Shown: positions 27,690-35,997, counted from the first letter of the stretch. The stretch: DNA of 64,000 bases from JAEUMW01 sp963734295 (GCA_963734295.1 CAVTGS010000012.1:372001-436000); one strand, 5' to 3'. Notes: generated by a model not told the origin, from the sequence alone. Made by a program: numbers and translations.

Positions 27690-29078
27690 TGTCGCGGGTT
27701 TTTTGACTTGTCCGGTTTCGTAGTTCATGAATTGTCCGCTTTTGCGGTGGCGCGTGGAAAGTCGCGAAGGGCGTAGCCCGAAGCGGGTTTCCACGCGCGC
27801 GGCCGACGCGAAGCGGGCTTACGCGGCGGCCTTCAAGGCAATTTCGGGTAGCAGTGCGCCATCGCGCTCAAAACGAGCCAGAAGGCGCGGGCCGTGAAAC
27901 AGCGCGAGCGAGCCCTCGGCATAGCGATGCACCGCCACCTTGGCTTTGACGTAGTGGCAGCGGTGGCGATCGGCCGGGATCTGGAGCTTGAGGTTGTCAA
28001 AGCGCACGCAGTTGTCGTGGCCCACTGTGCGCTCGAAGTGTTCGCACAGGATCTCATCGAGTGCGCCACCGACCCAGGGCACGAAGGCCGAGCCGGCTTC
28101 GCGCGCGGCCACCTGAAACTCGGCGTTGAAGGCCGGGCGATACACCTCATCGAGATAGCGGTTGGCCGCTTGCATGTCGGTGATGCCGGCGGCACGCAAC
28201 TCCTGGGGTAGGCGCCCCTGGTGGGTGCCGAAGGCGCGCTCGGAACGACCGCGCGCCTCGGGCGAATAGGCTGCGATCATCGTGATGCCCAACTGCGCCA
28301 GGGCGCGCCCGAACTGGGTCGGATGCAGCTTGTCGACCTTGCCTCCGGCCTCGGGCGTGGGCCAGTAGTGGCTGCCACGGTCCGAGTAAAAGGCGCTGAA
28401 CAGTCCGCGCGCCTCGATCACCTCGCGCACACCCCGCAAACTGCTCCAGGTGCCCTCCTCTTCGACGAAGAACATCGAGTAGTGCTCCCCGGTGGCATCA
28501 TCCAGGGTCACGATCAGGTCCCACAGCTGGTCGGCGACCCACGCGTGCGAGCTGCCGTCCTGGTGCAACATCATGCCCGGCAGCGCCGAGCGCTCGCGGC
28601 GCTTGCGGTGGGTGCCACCCTGGCGCGCCTTGGGCACCAGAGCGGCTTCCTGAAGACGCTTCTTCACCCAGCTGTAGCTGCGCGCCCCGGCATGCTCGCG
28701 CCGGTACCAGCTGTGGAAGTGGCGCACGTTCCAGTCCGCATAGCGGCTGCGGTAAAGCGCCGTCAGCGCCATCACCTCGTCGACCGCAGCACGCCGCTGC
28801 GACACCTGGTTCAGCCGCTTGTCCATCAGTCCTTGCACACCCGCTTCCTCGTAACGGTTCAGATAACGCCGAAAGGTGCGCTCGCATACCCCAAGCAGCC
28901 GCGCCGCCTCCTCCTGACTCAACCGCCCCTGACACCAGCCCTCATAAGCCTCGTCAAATCTCATCCTTCGGATCTCCTGTAGCAGTTCCGTCCGCGTCAT
29001 CACGCACCTCCTTCAGGTACCTATGACAACCGGACAGATCACGTACTACAAACCCGGACAGATCACGAACTCGCGACA
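27690..29078 (-). mobile_element. IS1202/ISNCY-type insertion sequence, copy 2
   Basis: A 1389-bp element in the same orientation as copy 1, with the same length and the same TGTCGCG ends. Reading both copies side by side I find only two differences, at 17833/27872 (Tyr to Phe) and in the stretch near 18520/28560 (silent). It landed in an already decayed RTX region. Different 17-bp target repeats show that both copies moved in separately and recently. Confidence 0.93.
27819..29000 (-). CDS. ISNCY/IS1202-family transposase, copy 2
   Basis: Same 393-residue transposase as at 17780-18961 except for Phe instead of Tyr in LLARFERDG. HTH and the acidic core (HQDGSSH, YSDRGSHY, RGRSERAF) are intact. 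ATG 29000 follows GGAGG. Confidence 0.93.
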   Translation of the reverse strand: MTRTELLQEIRRMRFDEAYEGWCQGRLSQEEAARLLGVCERTFRRYLNRYEEAGVQGLMDKRLNQVSQRRAAVDEVMALTALYRSRYADWNVRHFHSWYRREHAGARSYSWVKKRLQEAALVPKARQGGTHRKRRERSALPGMMLHQDGSSHAWVADQLWDLIVTLDDATGEHYSMFFVEEEGTWSSLRGVREVIEARGLFSAFYSDRGSHYWPTPEAGGKVDKLHPTQFGRALAQLGITMIAAYSPEARGRSERAFGTHQGRLPQELRAAGITDMQAANRYLDEVYRPAFNAEFQVAAREAGSAFVPWVGGALDEILCEHFERTVGHDNCVRFDNLKLQIPADRHRCHYVKAKVAVHRYAEGSLALFHGPRLLARFERDGALLPEIALKAAA

Positions 29079-29095
29079 GTCTGAGCGTTCGAAAT
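29079..29095. repeat. 17-bp target site duplication (right), IS1202-type copy 2
   Basis: Exact copy of 27673-27689. Confidence 0.9.
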
Positions 29096-29125
29096 GCGGG
29101 GACCGTTCAATTAAATTAAGGCAGT

Positions 29126-29716
29126 GCGGAGGGCAACACCATCACGGGCACCGCGGGGGACGACACGACTAACTAACGGCCTGGTGGGCGACGACACGAT
29201 CAATGGCTTGGGGGGATCCGACGTGCTCAACGGGGCAGCCGGCGACGACCTGATTTACGGTGGTGCCGGCGGTGACCGAATCAGCGGCGGTCAGGGCACC
29301 GACTCGTTTTACGCGAGGCTCGACGCCACGACCGATACGACGACCGACACTTTCGTCTGGCAGTGGGGTGACCGTGGCTATCAAGGGACGCCGGCAGTCG
29401 ACACCGTGTCGGATTCAGCACGCGGACGGCAGCCTCGGGCGGCGATGTGCTGGACCTTTCTGGATTGCTGCAGGGCGAATCGGCTACCGGGTTGAGCCTT
29501 TCGGAGTACCTCAATGGGGGTATCTCAATGTCCAGTTCGCTGGGGCTGACACTGAACTGCACTGAACTGCACACCAGAAGTGGTGGCAGCGCCAGTGAGG
29601 AGGACCAGATCGTGACGGTCAGCGCCGCGAACTTGTTTGCGCTATATCGTGTGGACGCGAACGACAGTCAGGCCCTCATGGGGTTGATGGTAACGCAGGG
29701 CAACTTAGTGACTTGA
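29126..29716 (+). pseudogene. 3' remnant of an RTX-type type I secreted protein
   Basis: Only the C-terminal end of a larger gene remains, and it needs two frame changes (near 29168 and 29413). Restored, it reads NTITGTAGDD, then nonapeptide repeats VGDDTINGLGGSDVLNGAAGDD and GGAGGDRISGGQGTDSF given here in pieces, then DTFVWQWGDRGYQGTPAVDT and SGGDVLDLSGLLQGE, and the end DSQALMGLMVTQGNLVT. The block DTFxWxxxDxGxxGTPAxDTxxDF plus GGDVLDLxxLL is the C-terminal target region of large type I secreted adhesins (VC_A0849 subclass). The bulk of the gene is gone. A stop codon precedes the remnant directly. Confidence 0.75.
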
Positions 29717-29832
29717 CCGTGTCGCAGGCTTGGAGGCGTTTGGCTTTATGAGCCGACTCTTAGTAAAAGTATAGGATGAAGTGTTAACCGTAACGAATTG
29801 ATCGAAAATAGACGAGCTGACCCTGCGCAGAA
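29717..29832. other. Intergenic, AT-richer spacer
   Basis: Between the RTX remnant and the anti-sigma gene, which end towards each other. AT-rich around 29757-29815 (AAAAGTATAGG, GTTAACCGTAACG). No convincing hairpin plus T-run terminator seen. Confidence 0.3.
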
Positions 29833-30565
29833 TCAAATCTCCACCCGCGGCCCGGAATAGAGCACCGGCCCAGTCGGCAGTCCGGTCGGCGACCCGCCCT
29901 TCGGTTCGATGCTCATCGCCATACCGACAGCGCTGTCGAGCTCGGGCCATTTTTCCTTCGGCAGCCGTAGCGACTGATCGACGTCGGTGGTGACGAGTCC
30001 AAGGGAGAGCGGGGCGCGATCGCCGCCGGGCAGACACCAGAGCTCCCACGCCGTGTCGGGTGCCATTTCCGCGTGACCGATGACCCGGATGCTGAGCTCG
30101 CGCGGCTGCCGCGTTTTCGCGGCCGGCCACGAGACGGTGATGCGCGGATTCGCCTGCTGGTCCGTCATCACGACCATCATCATGGGAGGTGCCTCGGGCG
30201 CCGGCGTCTGGGCGAGGAGGACGGCGAGCACGAGGGCCGCGGCCGAGGCGAAGGTGGCAGCTCCGCGCCACAGCGCGAGGCTTTCCCAGAAGCCGGCGCG
30301 CGCGCGCTGCGGAGGTGATCCGGGCGCGCGCGCCGGTCCCGCGATGCGGTTCTCGATCTTCGTTCCACACCTCGGCGGGCGGCGCCACCTCGGGGACGGC
30401 GAGTGCCAGCGGCAGCAGACGGTCTTCCCAGGCTTCCACCGCACGCCGCAGCGCTGGGTCGTAGCGAAGCAGCCGCCGAAAGCGGGCGCGCGCACGGCCC
30501 CGCAGCGTGCCGAGCACGTACTCGGCCGCGAGCTTTTCACGCAGTGCGGGATCCCGATACTTCAT
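29833..30565 (-). pseudogene. RskA-like anti-sigma factor, one frameshift
   Basis: A membrane-bound inhibitor of the ECF sigma factor encoded just upstream. From ATG 30565 the frame gives the anti-sigma domain (LAAEYVLGTLRGRARARF, AVEAWEDRLLPL) up to EVWN at about 30361, where one extra G shifts the frame; the other frame continues with KIENRIAGP, a transmembrane segment (GAATFASAAALVLAVLLAQ) and the RskA periplasmic domain (AKTRQPRELSIRVIGHAEM, TAWELWCLPGG, GPVLYSGPRVEI). If the shift is real the inhibitor would lose its membrane anchor and sigma would be free or misregulated. ATG lies four bases after the sigma stop. Confidence 0.82.
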
Positions 30566-30568
30566 TCC

Positions 30569-31135
30569 TCAAATCTCATTGCTGCCGAGACAGCTCTTCA
30601 GCCGTTCCAAACCTCGCCGTACCCAGGTCTTCACCGTGCCGAGCGGCGCCCTCAAGTGTTGCGCCAGCTCGGAATGCGAGAGGCCGTGAAAGAACGCGAG
30701 GGTGATGCTCTGCCGCTGGCTGGGATCCAGTGCTTCGAGGCAACGCGCGAGGCGCGTCGCATCGCTCCGCTGGGCCAGCCGTGCGAGCGGCCCCGGGGCG
30801 TCGTCGGCCGTGCCTTCCAGCATGCCCTCGAACGCTTCCGGCGTTTCCTCGCGCGGGCGCCGCAGCCAGTCCAGGCAACGGTTGCGGACGATGCTCGTCA
30901 TCCACGTCATCGGTGCGCTCTTCGACGCCGTGTAGTCGCTCGCGTGGTGCCAGATGTTGACGAAGCTCTCCTGCAGCACGTCCTCGGCCCAATCCCGCCT
31001 GCGAACTATACGTAGCGCGACGCCAAACAGTTTCGCGCTGGCGCGCCGATAGAGCTCCGCGAAGGCCGCCTGGTCCTTCAGGGCGCTGCGGGAGAGAAGG
31101 CCCGCGAGCGCGGCGGGGTCGAGCAGCTCCTCCAC
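30569..31135 (-). CDS. ECF RNA polymerase sigma factor (SigK-like)
   Basis: A 188-residue group 4 sigma factor. Region 2 is seen in LFGVALRIVRRRDWAEDVLQESFVNIW and MTSIVRNRCLDWLRR, region 4 in LDPSQRQSITLAFFHGLSHSELAQHL and PLGTVKTWVRRGLERLK. It is followed directly by its RskA-like anti-sigma gene, the usual SigK-RskA layout, where regulated proteolysis of the inhibitor in the membrane releases sigma. The PduO gene lies eight bases upstream on the same strand, so all three are probably one transcript. Target promoters cannot be read from the window. Confidence 0.92.
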   Translation of the reverse strand: MEELLDPAALAGLLSRSALKDQAAFAELYRRASAKLFGVALRIVRRRDWAEDVLQESFVNIWHHASDYTASKSAPMTWMTSIVRNRCLDWLRRPREETPEAFEGMLEGTADDAPGPLARLAQRSDATRLARCLEALDPSQRQSITLAFFHGLSHSELAQHLRAPLGTVKTWVRRGLERLKSCLGSNEI

Positions 31136-31142
31136 GCCCGGA

Positions 31143-31709
31143 TCAGGCGCCGTTGCCGCCGCGGTGGTTGACCCGCTGCCAGAGCACGTCCGGCACCTCC
31201 AGGCCGCGATTGATGACGCGGGCGAGGACGAAGAGCAGGTCGGAGAGGCGATTCAGGTAGCGCTGGAGCAGCGGCGAAAGCGTCTCCTGCGCGGCGAGCG
31301 CCACGACGCGCCGCTCGGCCCGCCGGCAGCCGGAGCGCGCGACATGGGCGAGGCTCGCGGGGCGGCTGCCGCCCGGCAGCACGAACTCCTTCAGCGGCGC
31401 GAGATCGCGGTTGAAGATCTCGAGCGCATCGTCGAGGCGGGCGAGATGCGTATCGGTGACGAGCGTAAACCCCGGGGTGGCGATCTCCCCGCCGAGATCG
31501 AAGAGGTCGTGCTGCACTTCGATCAGGCACGCGCGCACCTCCGCGGGCAGCACTTCGGCGAGCAGCACGCCGAGCGCGCTGTTGAGCTCGTCCACGTCGC
31601 CCAGCGCTTCCACGCGCGGGGCGTTCTTCGGCAGACGGGAGCCGTCGGCGAGGCCGGTCGTGCCCTGGTCGCCGGTGCGAGTCACGATCTTGGACAGTCG
31701 ATTTGCCAT
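31143..31709 (-). CDS. PduO-type corrinoid adenosyltransferase
   Basis: Makes adenosylcobalamin from ATP and cob(I)alamin. The 188-residue product has the PduO N-terminal motif IVTRTGDQGTTGLADGSR (ATP binding), VEALGDVDELNSALG and the conserved helix VLPGGSRPASLAHVARSGCRRAERRV plus LNRLSDLLFVLAR, each shown in pieces. Gene length is normal for the stand-alone form. It starts at ATG 31709, divergent from the PqqD-like gene, and precedes the sigma factor gene by eight bases. Confidence 0.93.
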   Translation of the reverse strand: MANRLSKIVTRTGDQGTTGLADGSRLPKNAPRVEALGDVDELNSALGVLLAEVLPAEVRACLIEVQHDLFDLGGEIATPGFTLVTDTHLARLDDALEIFNRDLAPLKEFVLPGGSRPASLAHVARSGCRRAERRVVALAAQETLSPLLQRYLNRLSDLLFVLARVINRGLEVPDVLWQRVNHRGGNGA

Positions 31710-31739
31710 GGGTCCGATTCCGTTGGAATGCGATGCGGA

Positions 31740-31745
31740 ATTATA
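31740..31745 (-). promoter_or_regulatory. -10 box for the pduO-sigma-antisigma transcript
   Basis: TATAAT on the minus strand 31 bases before the pduO start. No clear -35 at the proper distance. Confidence 0.35.
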
Positions 31746-31785
31746 AGGGTTGCGGGGGGAAAAGACGCGTCCTCGCCCTTCAGGC

Positions 31786-31791
31786 TATAAT
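31786..31791 (+). promoter_or_regulatory. -10 box for the PqqD-radical SAM-prenyltransferase transcript
   Basis: TATAAT on the plus strand 33 bases before the PqqD-like start, back to back with the minus-strand box at 31740-31745. No clear -35. Confidence 0.35.
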
Positions 31792-31824
31792 TCACGGCCA
31801 CGCCGCAACCGTTGCACACCTCCC

Positions 31825-32076
31825 ATGAAGCTCGCCCAGTACGTCAAGTTCCGCGAAGAGAAGTTCGGCGGCGTCGTGTTCGAGACCCGCTCGGAGAAGG
31901 TCTACACGCTCAATCCCACGGCGGCGGCGGTGGTACGGGAGATCGAGGCGGGCCTCGACGAGCATGCCATCCCGGGCCGTTTGCGCGAACATTTCCGCGA
32001 TGACGTTGGCGCGATCGAGCGCGAGGCGGTGGCGTTCATCTCGGAGCTGCGGCAAAAGGGGCTCGTGGAGGACTGA
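31825..32076 (+). CDS. PqqD-like peptide-binding/recognition protein
   Basis: An 83-residue small protein: YVKFREEKFGGVVFETRSEKVYTLNPTAAAVV in pieces, then REIEAGLDEHAI and AFISELRQKGLVED. This is the winged-helix PqqD/RRE fold, in which a beta-sheet binds the leader of a precursor peptide and presents it to a radical SAM enzyme. It lies three bases before the radical SAM gene. No precursor peptide gene is visible in the 115 bases upstream. A carrier role for a peptide or peptide-like substrate is inferred from the family. Confidence 0.85.
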   Translation: MKLAQYVKFREEKFGGVVFETRSEKVYTLNPTAAAVVREIEAGLDEHAIPGRLREHFRDDVGAIEREAVAFISELRQKGLVED

Positions 32077-32079
32077 CCG

Positions 32080-33080
32080 GTGGCGCGGAAGGCGAGCGAT
32101 CGGGGCGCACACGACTTGATCCCCGCCACCACGCCGGCCGCCACCGTGACCGGCGACCTCGGCGCACCGCTCTACGTCGCCTGGCAGGTGACGAACGAGT
32201 GCAATCTCGCGTGCCTGCATTGCATCGAGGAGAGCGGCCCCGGGAAGGCGTTCGCCGACGAGCTTACCGACGCGCAGGTATTCCGCGTGCTCGAGCAGGT
32301 GATGGCGCATCGGGTGCCTTATCTGTCGTTCTCGGGCGGCGAGCCGATGCTGCATCCGCTCTTCTTCGAGATGGTCGAATACGTCTGTTCGCGCGACGGC
32401 GAGCTCAAGATCGAGACCAACGGACACTACCTCACGCCGGAGAATTGCGAGCGTCTGCAGCGGCTCGGCGTGAAGGCGGTGCAGGTGAGCCTCGACGGCG
32501 CCTCGCGCGAGACCTTCAACCGCATGCGGGTGCGCGGCGACTACGATCGCACCATCGAGGGCATTCGCAATCTGCGCGCGGCAGGCGTTCCGATCGAGAT
32601 CAACTATTCGCCCACCCGCTTCAACATCCACGAGATCGGCACCGCCGTGGACCTCGCCCTCGAGCTCGGCGCCTACAGTTTCTACACCGGCCCCACGATG
32701 TACACGGGAACGCGGTGAAGACGTGGCACCTGCTCGAGCCGAGCCGCGATCAGTACCGCGATTTCTTCGCGGTGCTGCACGACAAGAGCGCCGAGTATCG
32801 GGGCCGCATGCGCGTGCACTTCCACGAGATGGGGCTGCTCGAGGAGCTGCGCTACCGCCTGCATCATCCGGCCGCTCTCCTGATCGTGCTTCCGAACGGC
32901 CTCGTCAAGCTCATCAATGCGCTGCCCTTCGTCTGTGGCGACCTGCGCACCCAGTCGCTCGCCGACATCTGGGACAATTTCCAGCGTGCCTGGCAGGACC
33001 CGCGCGTCGCCGGATTCGTCGAGGACCTCGCCGCCGATCCGGGCAAGACATCTTCGCTGCATCAATGGGTCTATCTCTGA
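32080..33080 (+). pseudogene. Radical SAM enzyme with SPASM-like C-terminus lacking cluster cysteines, one frameshift
   Basis: The N-terminal half has the cluster motif CNLACLHC (CxxxCxxC), SFSGGEPMLHPLFFE for SAM binding, ETNGHYLT and QVSLDGASRETFNRMR, typical of PqqE/MftC-like enzymes. At 32705-32712 the frame must change (from YTG to NAVKTWHLLEPS), after which the second half runs to 33080. Its end resembles a SPASM domain (LPNGLVKLINALPFVCGDLRTQSLADIW) but retains one cysteine where several are normal, so auxiliary clusters are probably missing. GTG 32080 is the start. It overlaps the prenyltransferase gene by 16 bases. Likely modifies a peptide or small molecule held by the PqqD-like protein; reaction unknown. 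Confidence 0.82.
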
Positions 33081-34006
33081 CCACACCGCCGCCGCACCAG
33101 CGGCTGGGAGCGGAACGTTCGCCGTTGCGACGCCTGCTGCTGGTCGCGAGCCTGGTGCGTTACCGCTTCTTCCTCTACGCGGGATTGGTGCCTTATCTGC
33201 TCGGCGCGGCGTGGGCGTATGCGATCGCGGGAACCTTCCACGCGCCGGTCTTCTGGAGCGGTCTCGCCGGCGTCGTGCTCGCGGTGATCGGCGTCGAGGC
33301 GTTCAACGAGTACTTCGATTCGCGCATGGGCACGGACCGGGTGTTCAACCCGGCCGACCTGCCGCCGATGTCGGACGGCGTGATGTGGCTCGGCGTCGCC
33401 GCGTTCGCCGGTGCGCTCGCGGTCGGCGTGTACCTGACGATGCTCGGCGGTTGGCCGATCCTGGCGTTCGCGCTCCTGGGCGGCGCGGCCGCGATCTTCT
33501 ACGTCGCGCCGCCGATCCGCTGGGCGTATCGCGGCCTCGGAGAGACGGTGATCGCGCTCTCCTACGGACCATGGATGGTGCTCGGGAGCCTGTATCTGCA
33601 CACCGGACGGCTCTCCTGGAGCGCGCTGTGGGCGTCGCTCGTGCCGGGGCTTCTCATCATGGCGCTCGCGGTCGTTAACGCGATACCGGATTTCCATCAG
33701 GACCGGCTCGTCGGCAAGCGCAACCTCGTGGTTCGCCTCGGTCGTCGCCGCGGCGTCTGGCTTTACCTCGTGCTTGCCACCGCAGGATTCGTCGCGGCCG
33801 GAGCGGGGGTCGCAGCCGGTGTCTTTCCCGCCGCGTGCCTGGCGGCGCTGCTGGCGATGCCGTTGCTCGTTGCGAGCGGGCGCTGCGCGCTCTCGACTTA
33901 CGAATCGCCGCGGCAGTTCGTCCCGGCCATCCGCAGCATCGTCGCCTGTTATCTCGTTGCGGTCTCGCTCTTCACGCTCGGCATCCTCGCGAATGCCTGG
34001 GGCTGA
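33065..34006 (+). CDS. UbiA-superfamily prenyltransferase, MenA-like
   Basis: A 313-residue integral membrane protein with about eight to nine hydrophobic helices. The first aspartate-rich motif is NEYFDSRMGTD, spaced N-x3-D-x5-D as in MenA (NDYxDYKKGxD), and the second is NAIPDFHQDRLVGKRNLVVRLG, again the MenA pattern (NNxRDxxxDxxxGKxTLxVRLG). Such enzymes attach a polyprenyl chain to an aromatic ring at the membrane. ATG 33065 overlaps the end of the radical SAM gene. No other menaquinone genes are near. The partner genes suggest an aromatic acceptor made or altered by the radical SAM enzyme. glgB starts 50 bases later. Confidence 0.88.
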   Translation: MGLSLTTPPPHQRLGAERSPLRRLLLVASLVRYRFFLYAGLVPYLLGAAWAYAIAGTFHAPVFWSGLAGVVLAVIGVEAFNEYFDSRMGTDRVFNPADLPPMSDGVMWLGVAAFAGALAVGVYLTMLGGWPILAFALLGGAAAIFYVAPPIRWAYRGLGETVIALSYGPWMVLGSLYLHTGRLSWSALWASLVPGLLIMALAVVNAIPDFHQDRLVGKRNLVVRLGRRRGVWLYLVLATAGFVAAGAGVAAGVFPAACLAALLAMPLLVASGRCALSTYESPRQFVPAIRSIVACYLVAVSLFTLGILANAWG

Positions 34007-34056
34007 CGAGCCGCCGATTCGTCACCACACAATACGCTGTCGATAGGGAGTTCAAC

Positions 34057-35997
34057 GTGAACGCGACCATCAGGAAGAAACGCCAAGACGATTCGCATCA
34101 AGACCTCGCATTGCTGTCCGACCACGATGTCTACCTGCTCCGCGAGGGTAGCCACGTCCGGCTGTACGAGAAGCTCGGCGCACATGTCGGCGCACTGAAC
34201 GGGGTCGACGGCACCCACTTCGCGGTCTGGGCGCCGAATGCGGCGGCCGTCTCCGTGATCGGGGAGTTCAACGGCTGGCAGGGGAATGCCTTGCACGCGC
34301 GGCACGACGGCTCCGGTATCTGGGAAGGCTTCGTGGCCGGGGTGGGGCCGCACGCACTGTACCGGTATCGCGTCGTCTCGAGGCTTAACGGGCAGACGGT
34401 GGAGAAGTGCGATCCGTTCGGATTCGCGACGGAAGCACCGCCGGGGACCGCGTCGCGCACGTCGACGCTCGATTACGAATGGAGCGATGCCGAATGGATG
34501 GCGCGGCGGCATCGAGCCAACGCGCTCGACGCTCCGATATCGGTATACGAGGTGCATCCCGGCTCCTGGCGGCGCGGGGAAGGGGACCGCTTTCTCGGCT
34601 ACCGCGAGCTTGCCCATCAGTTGGCGGACCACGTGCTCGATCTGGGCTTCACGCACGTCGAGCTCACGCCGGTGACCGAGCACCCGTTCTACGGCTCCTG
34701 GGGCTATCAGACGACGGGCTACTTCGCGCCGACGTCGCGCTACGGCGAGCCGCAGGACCTCATGTACCTGGTCGACCACCTGCACCAGCGCGGCATCGGC
34801 GTCATCCTCGACTGGGTGCCGTCGCACTTTCCGGGGGATGGGCACGGTCTCGCGCAGTTCGACGGTGGCCCTCTCTTCGAGTACACGGACCCGAAGCGCG
34901 GCTTCAACCCGGAGTGGAACACCTACATCTTCGATTATGGCCGCGCCGAGGTGCGTTCCTTTCTCCTGAGCAGTGCGCTGTTCTGGCTCGACAAGTATCA
35001 CGTCGACGGTCTGCGGGTGGACGGCGTCGCGTCCATGCTGTACCTCGACTACGCGCGGAAGCCGGGGGAATGGACGCCGAATGAACATGGCGGACGCGAG
35101 GATCTGGCTGCAGTAGCGTTCCTGCGCGGGTTGAACGAGGCGATCTACCGCGAGTATCCGGACGTGCAGTCGATCGCCGAGGAGTCGACCGACTGGCCGA
35201 TGGTATCGCGGCCGATCTATCTCGGGGGACTCGGCTTCGGCATGAAGTGGAACATGGGCTGGATGCACGACACCCTCGAGTACTTCAAGCAGGAGCCGAT
35301 GTCGCGCAAGCACTTTCACGACAAGCTCACCTTCAGCATCTGGTACGCGTTTTCCGAGAACTTCATGCTGCCGCTGTCGCACGACGAGGTGAGCGACGAC
35401 AAGGGCTCTCTGCTCGGCCGGATGCCGGGCGACTCGTGGCAGCAGTTCGCCAATCTCCGCCTCCTGTACGGCTACATGTGGAGCCATCCGGGCAAGAAGC
35501 TGCTCTTCATGGGAGGCGAGTTCGGCCAGCGGCGCGGATGGTCGCACGACGAGAGCCTGGAATGGGGGGTCTTGCAGTATCCCGAGCACGGCGGCGTCCA
35601 CGGCTGGGTCAGGGATCTCAACCACTGCTATCGCCGCGAGCCGGCGCTCCACGAGGTCGATTTTCAGCGTGAAGGGTTCGAGTGGATCGACTGCCACGAC
35701 TCGGAGAACAGCGTCCTCAGTTTCGTCCGCCGCGGCCGCAGCACGGACGACATCGTGCTCGTCGTCTGCAACTTCACGCCGATGCCGCACCTGAGCTACC
35801 AGGTGGGTGTGCCGAGGGCCGGGCATTGGCAGGAAATTCTCAATAGCGACGCGACCCTTTACGGGGGCAGCGGTGTCGGCAACTTCGGCGGCAAGCACGC
35901 GGCGCCCGTCGGCGCCCATGGACAGTTCTACTCACTCGCACTCGACTTGCCGCCGCTCGGCGTCGTGTTCCTCAAGAGCAGCGCCACGGGAGACTAA
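34057..35997 (+). CDS. glgB: 1,4-alpha-glucan branching enzyme GlgB
   Basis: Makes alpha-1,6 branches in glycogen. The 646-residue product has a CBM48 domain (HFAVWAPNAAAVSVIGEFNGW) and the GH13 core with YEVHPGSW, GLRVDGVASMLYLDY (nucleophile Asp322), IAEESTDWP (Glu375) and PLSHDEV (stabilising Asp). It is shorter than the 728-residue E. coli enzyme because the extra N-terminal domain is missing, as in many bacteria. GTG 34057 with AGGGAG before it is the chosen start. glgE follows three bases after the stop, so both are one operon. Confidence 0.96.
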   Translation: MNATIRKKRQDDSHQDLALLSDHDVYLLREGSHVRLYEKLGAHVGALNGVDGTHFAVWAPNAAAVSVIGEFNGWQGNALHARHDGSGIWEGFVAGVGPHALYRYRVVSRLNGQTVEKCDPFGFATEAPPGTASRTSTLDYEWSDAEWMARRHRANALDAPISVYEVHPGSWRRGEGDRFLGYRELAHQLADHVLDLGFTHVELTPVTEHPFYGSWGYQTTGYFAPTSRYGEPQDLMYLVDHLHQRGIGVILDWVPSHFPGDGHGLAQFDGGPLFEYTDPKRGFNPEWNTYIFDYGRAEVRSFLLSSALFWLDKYHVDGLRVDGVASMLYLDYARKPGEWTPNEHGGREDLAAVAFLRGLNEAIYREYPDVQSIAEESTDWPMVSRPIYLGGLGFGMKWNMGWMHDTLEYFKQEPMSRKHFHDKLTFSIWYAFSENFMLPLSHDEVSDDKGSLLGRMPGDSWQQFANLRLLYGYMWSHPGKKLLFMGGEFGQRRGWSHDESLEWGVLQYPEHGGVHGWVRDLNHCYRREPALHEVDFQREGFEWIDCHDSENSVLSFVRRGRSTDDIVLVVCNFTPMPHLSYQVGVPRAGHWQEILNSDATLYGGSGVGNFGGKHAAPVGAHGQFYSLALDLPPLGVVFLKSSATGD

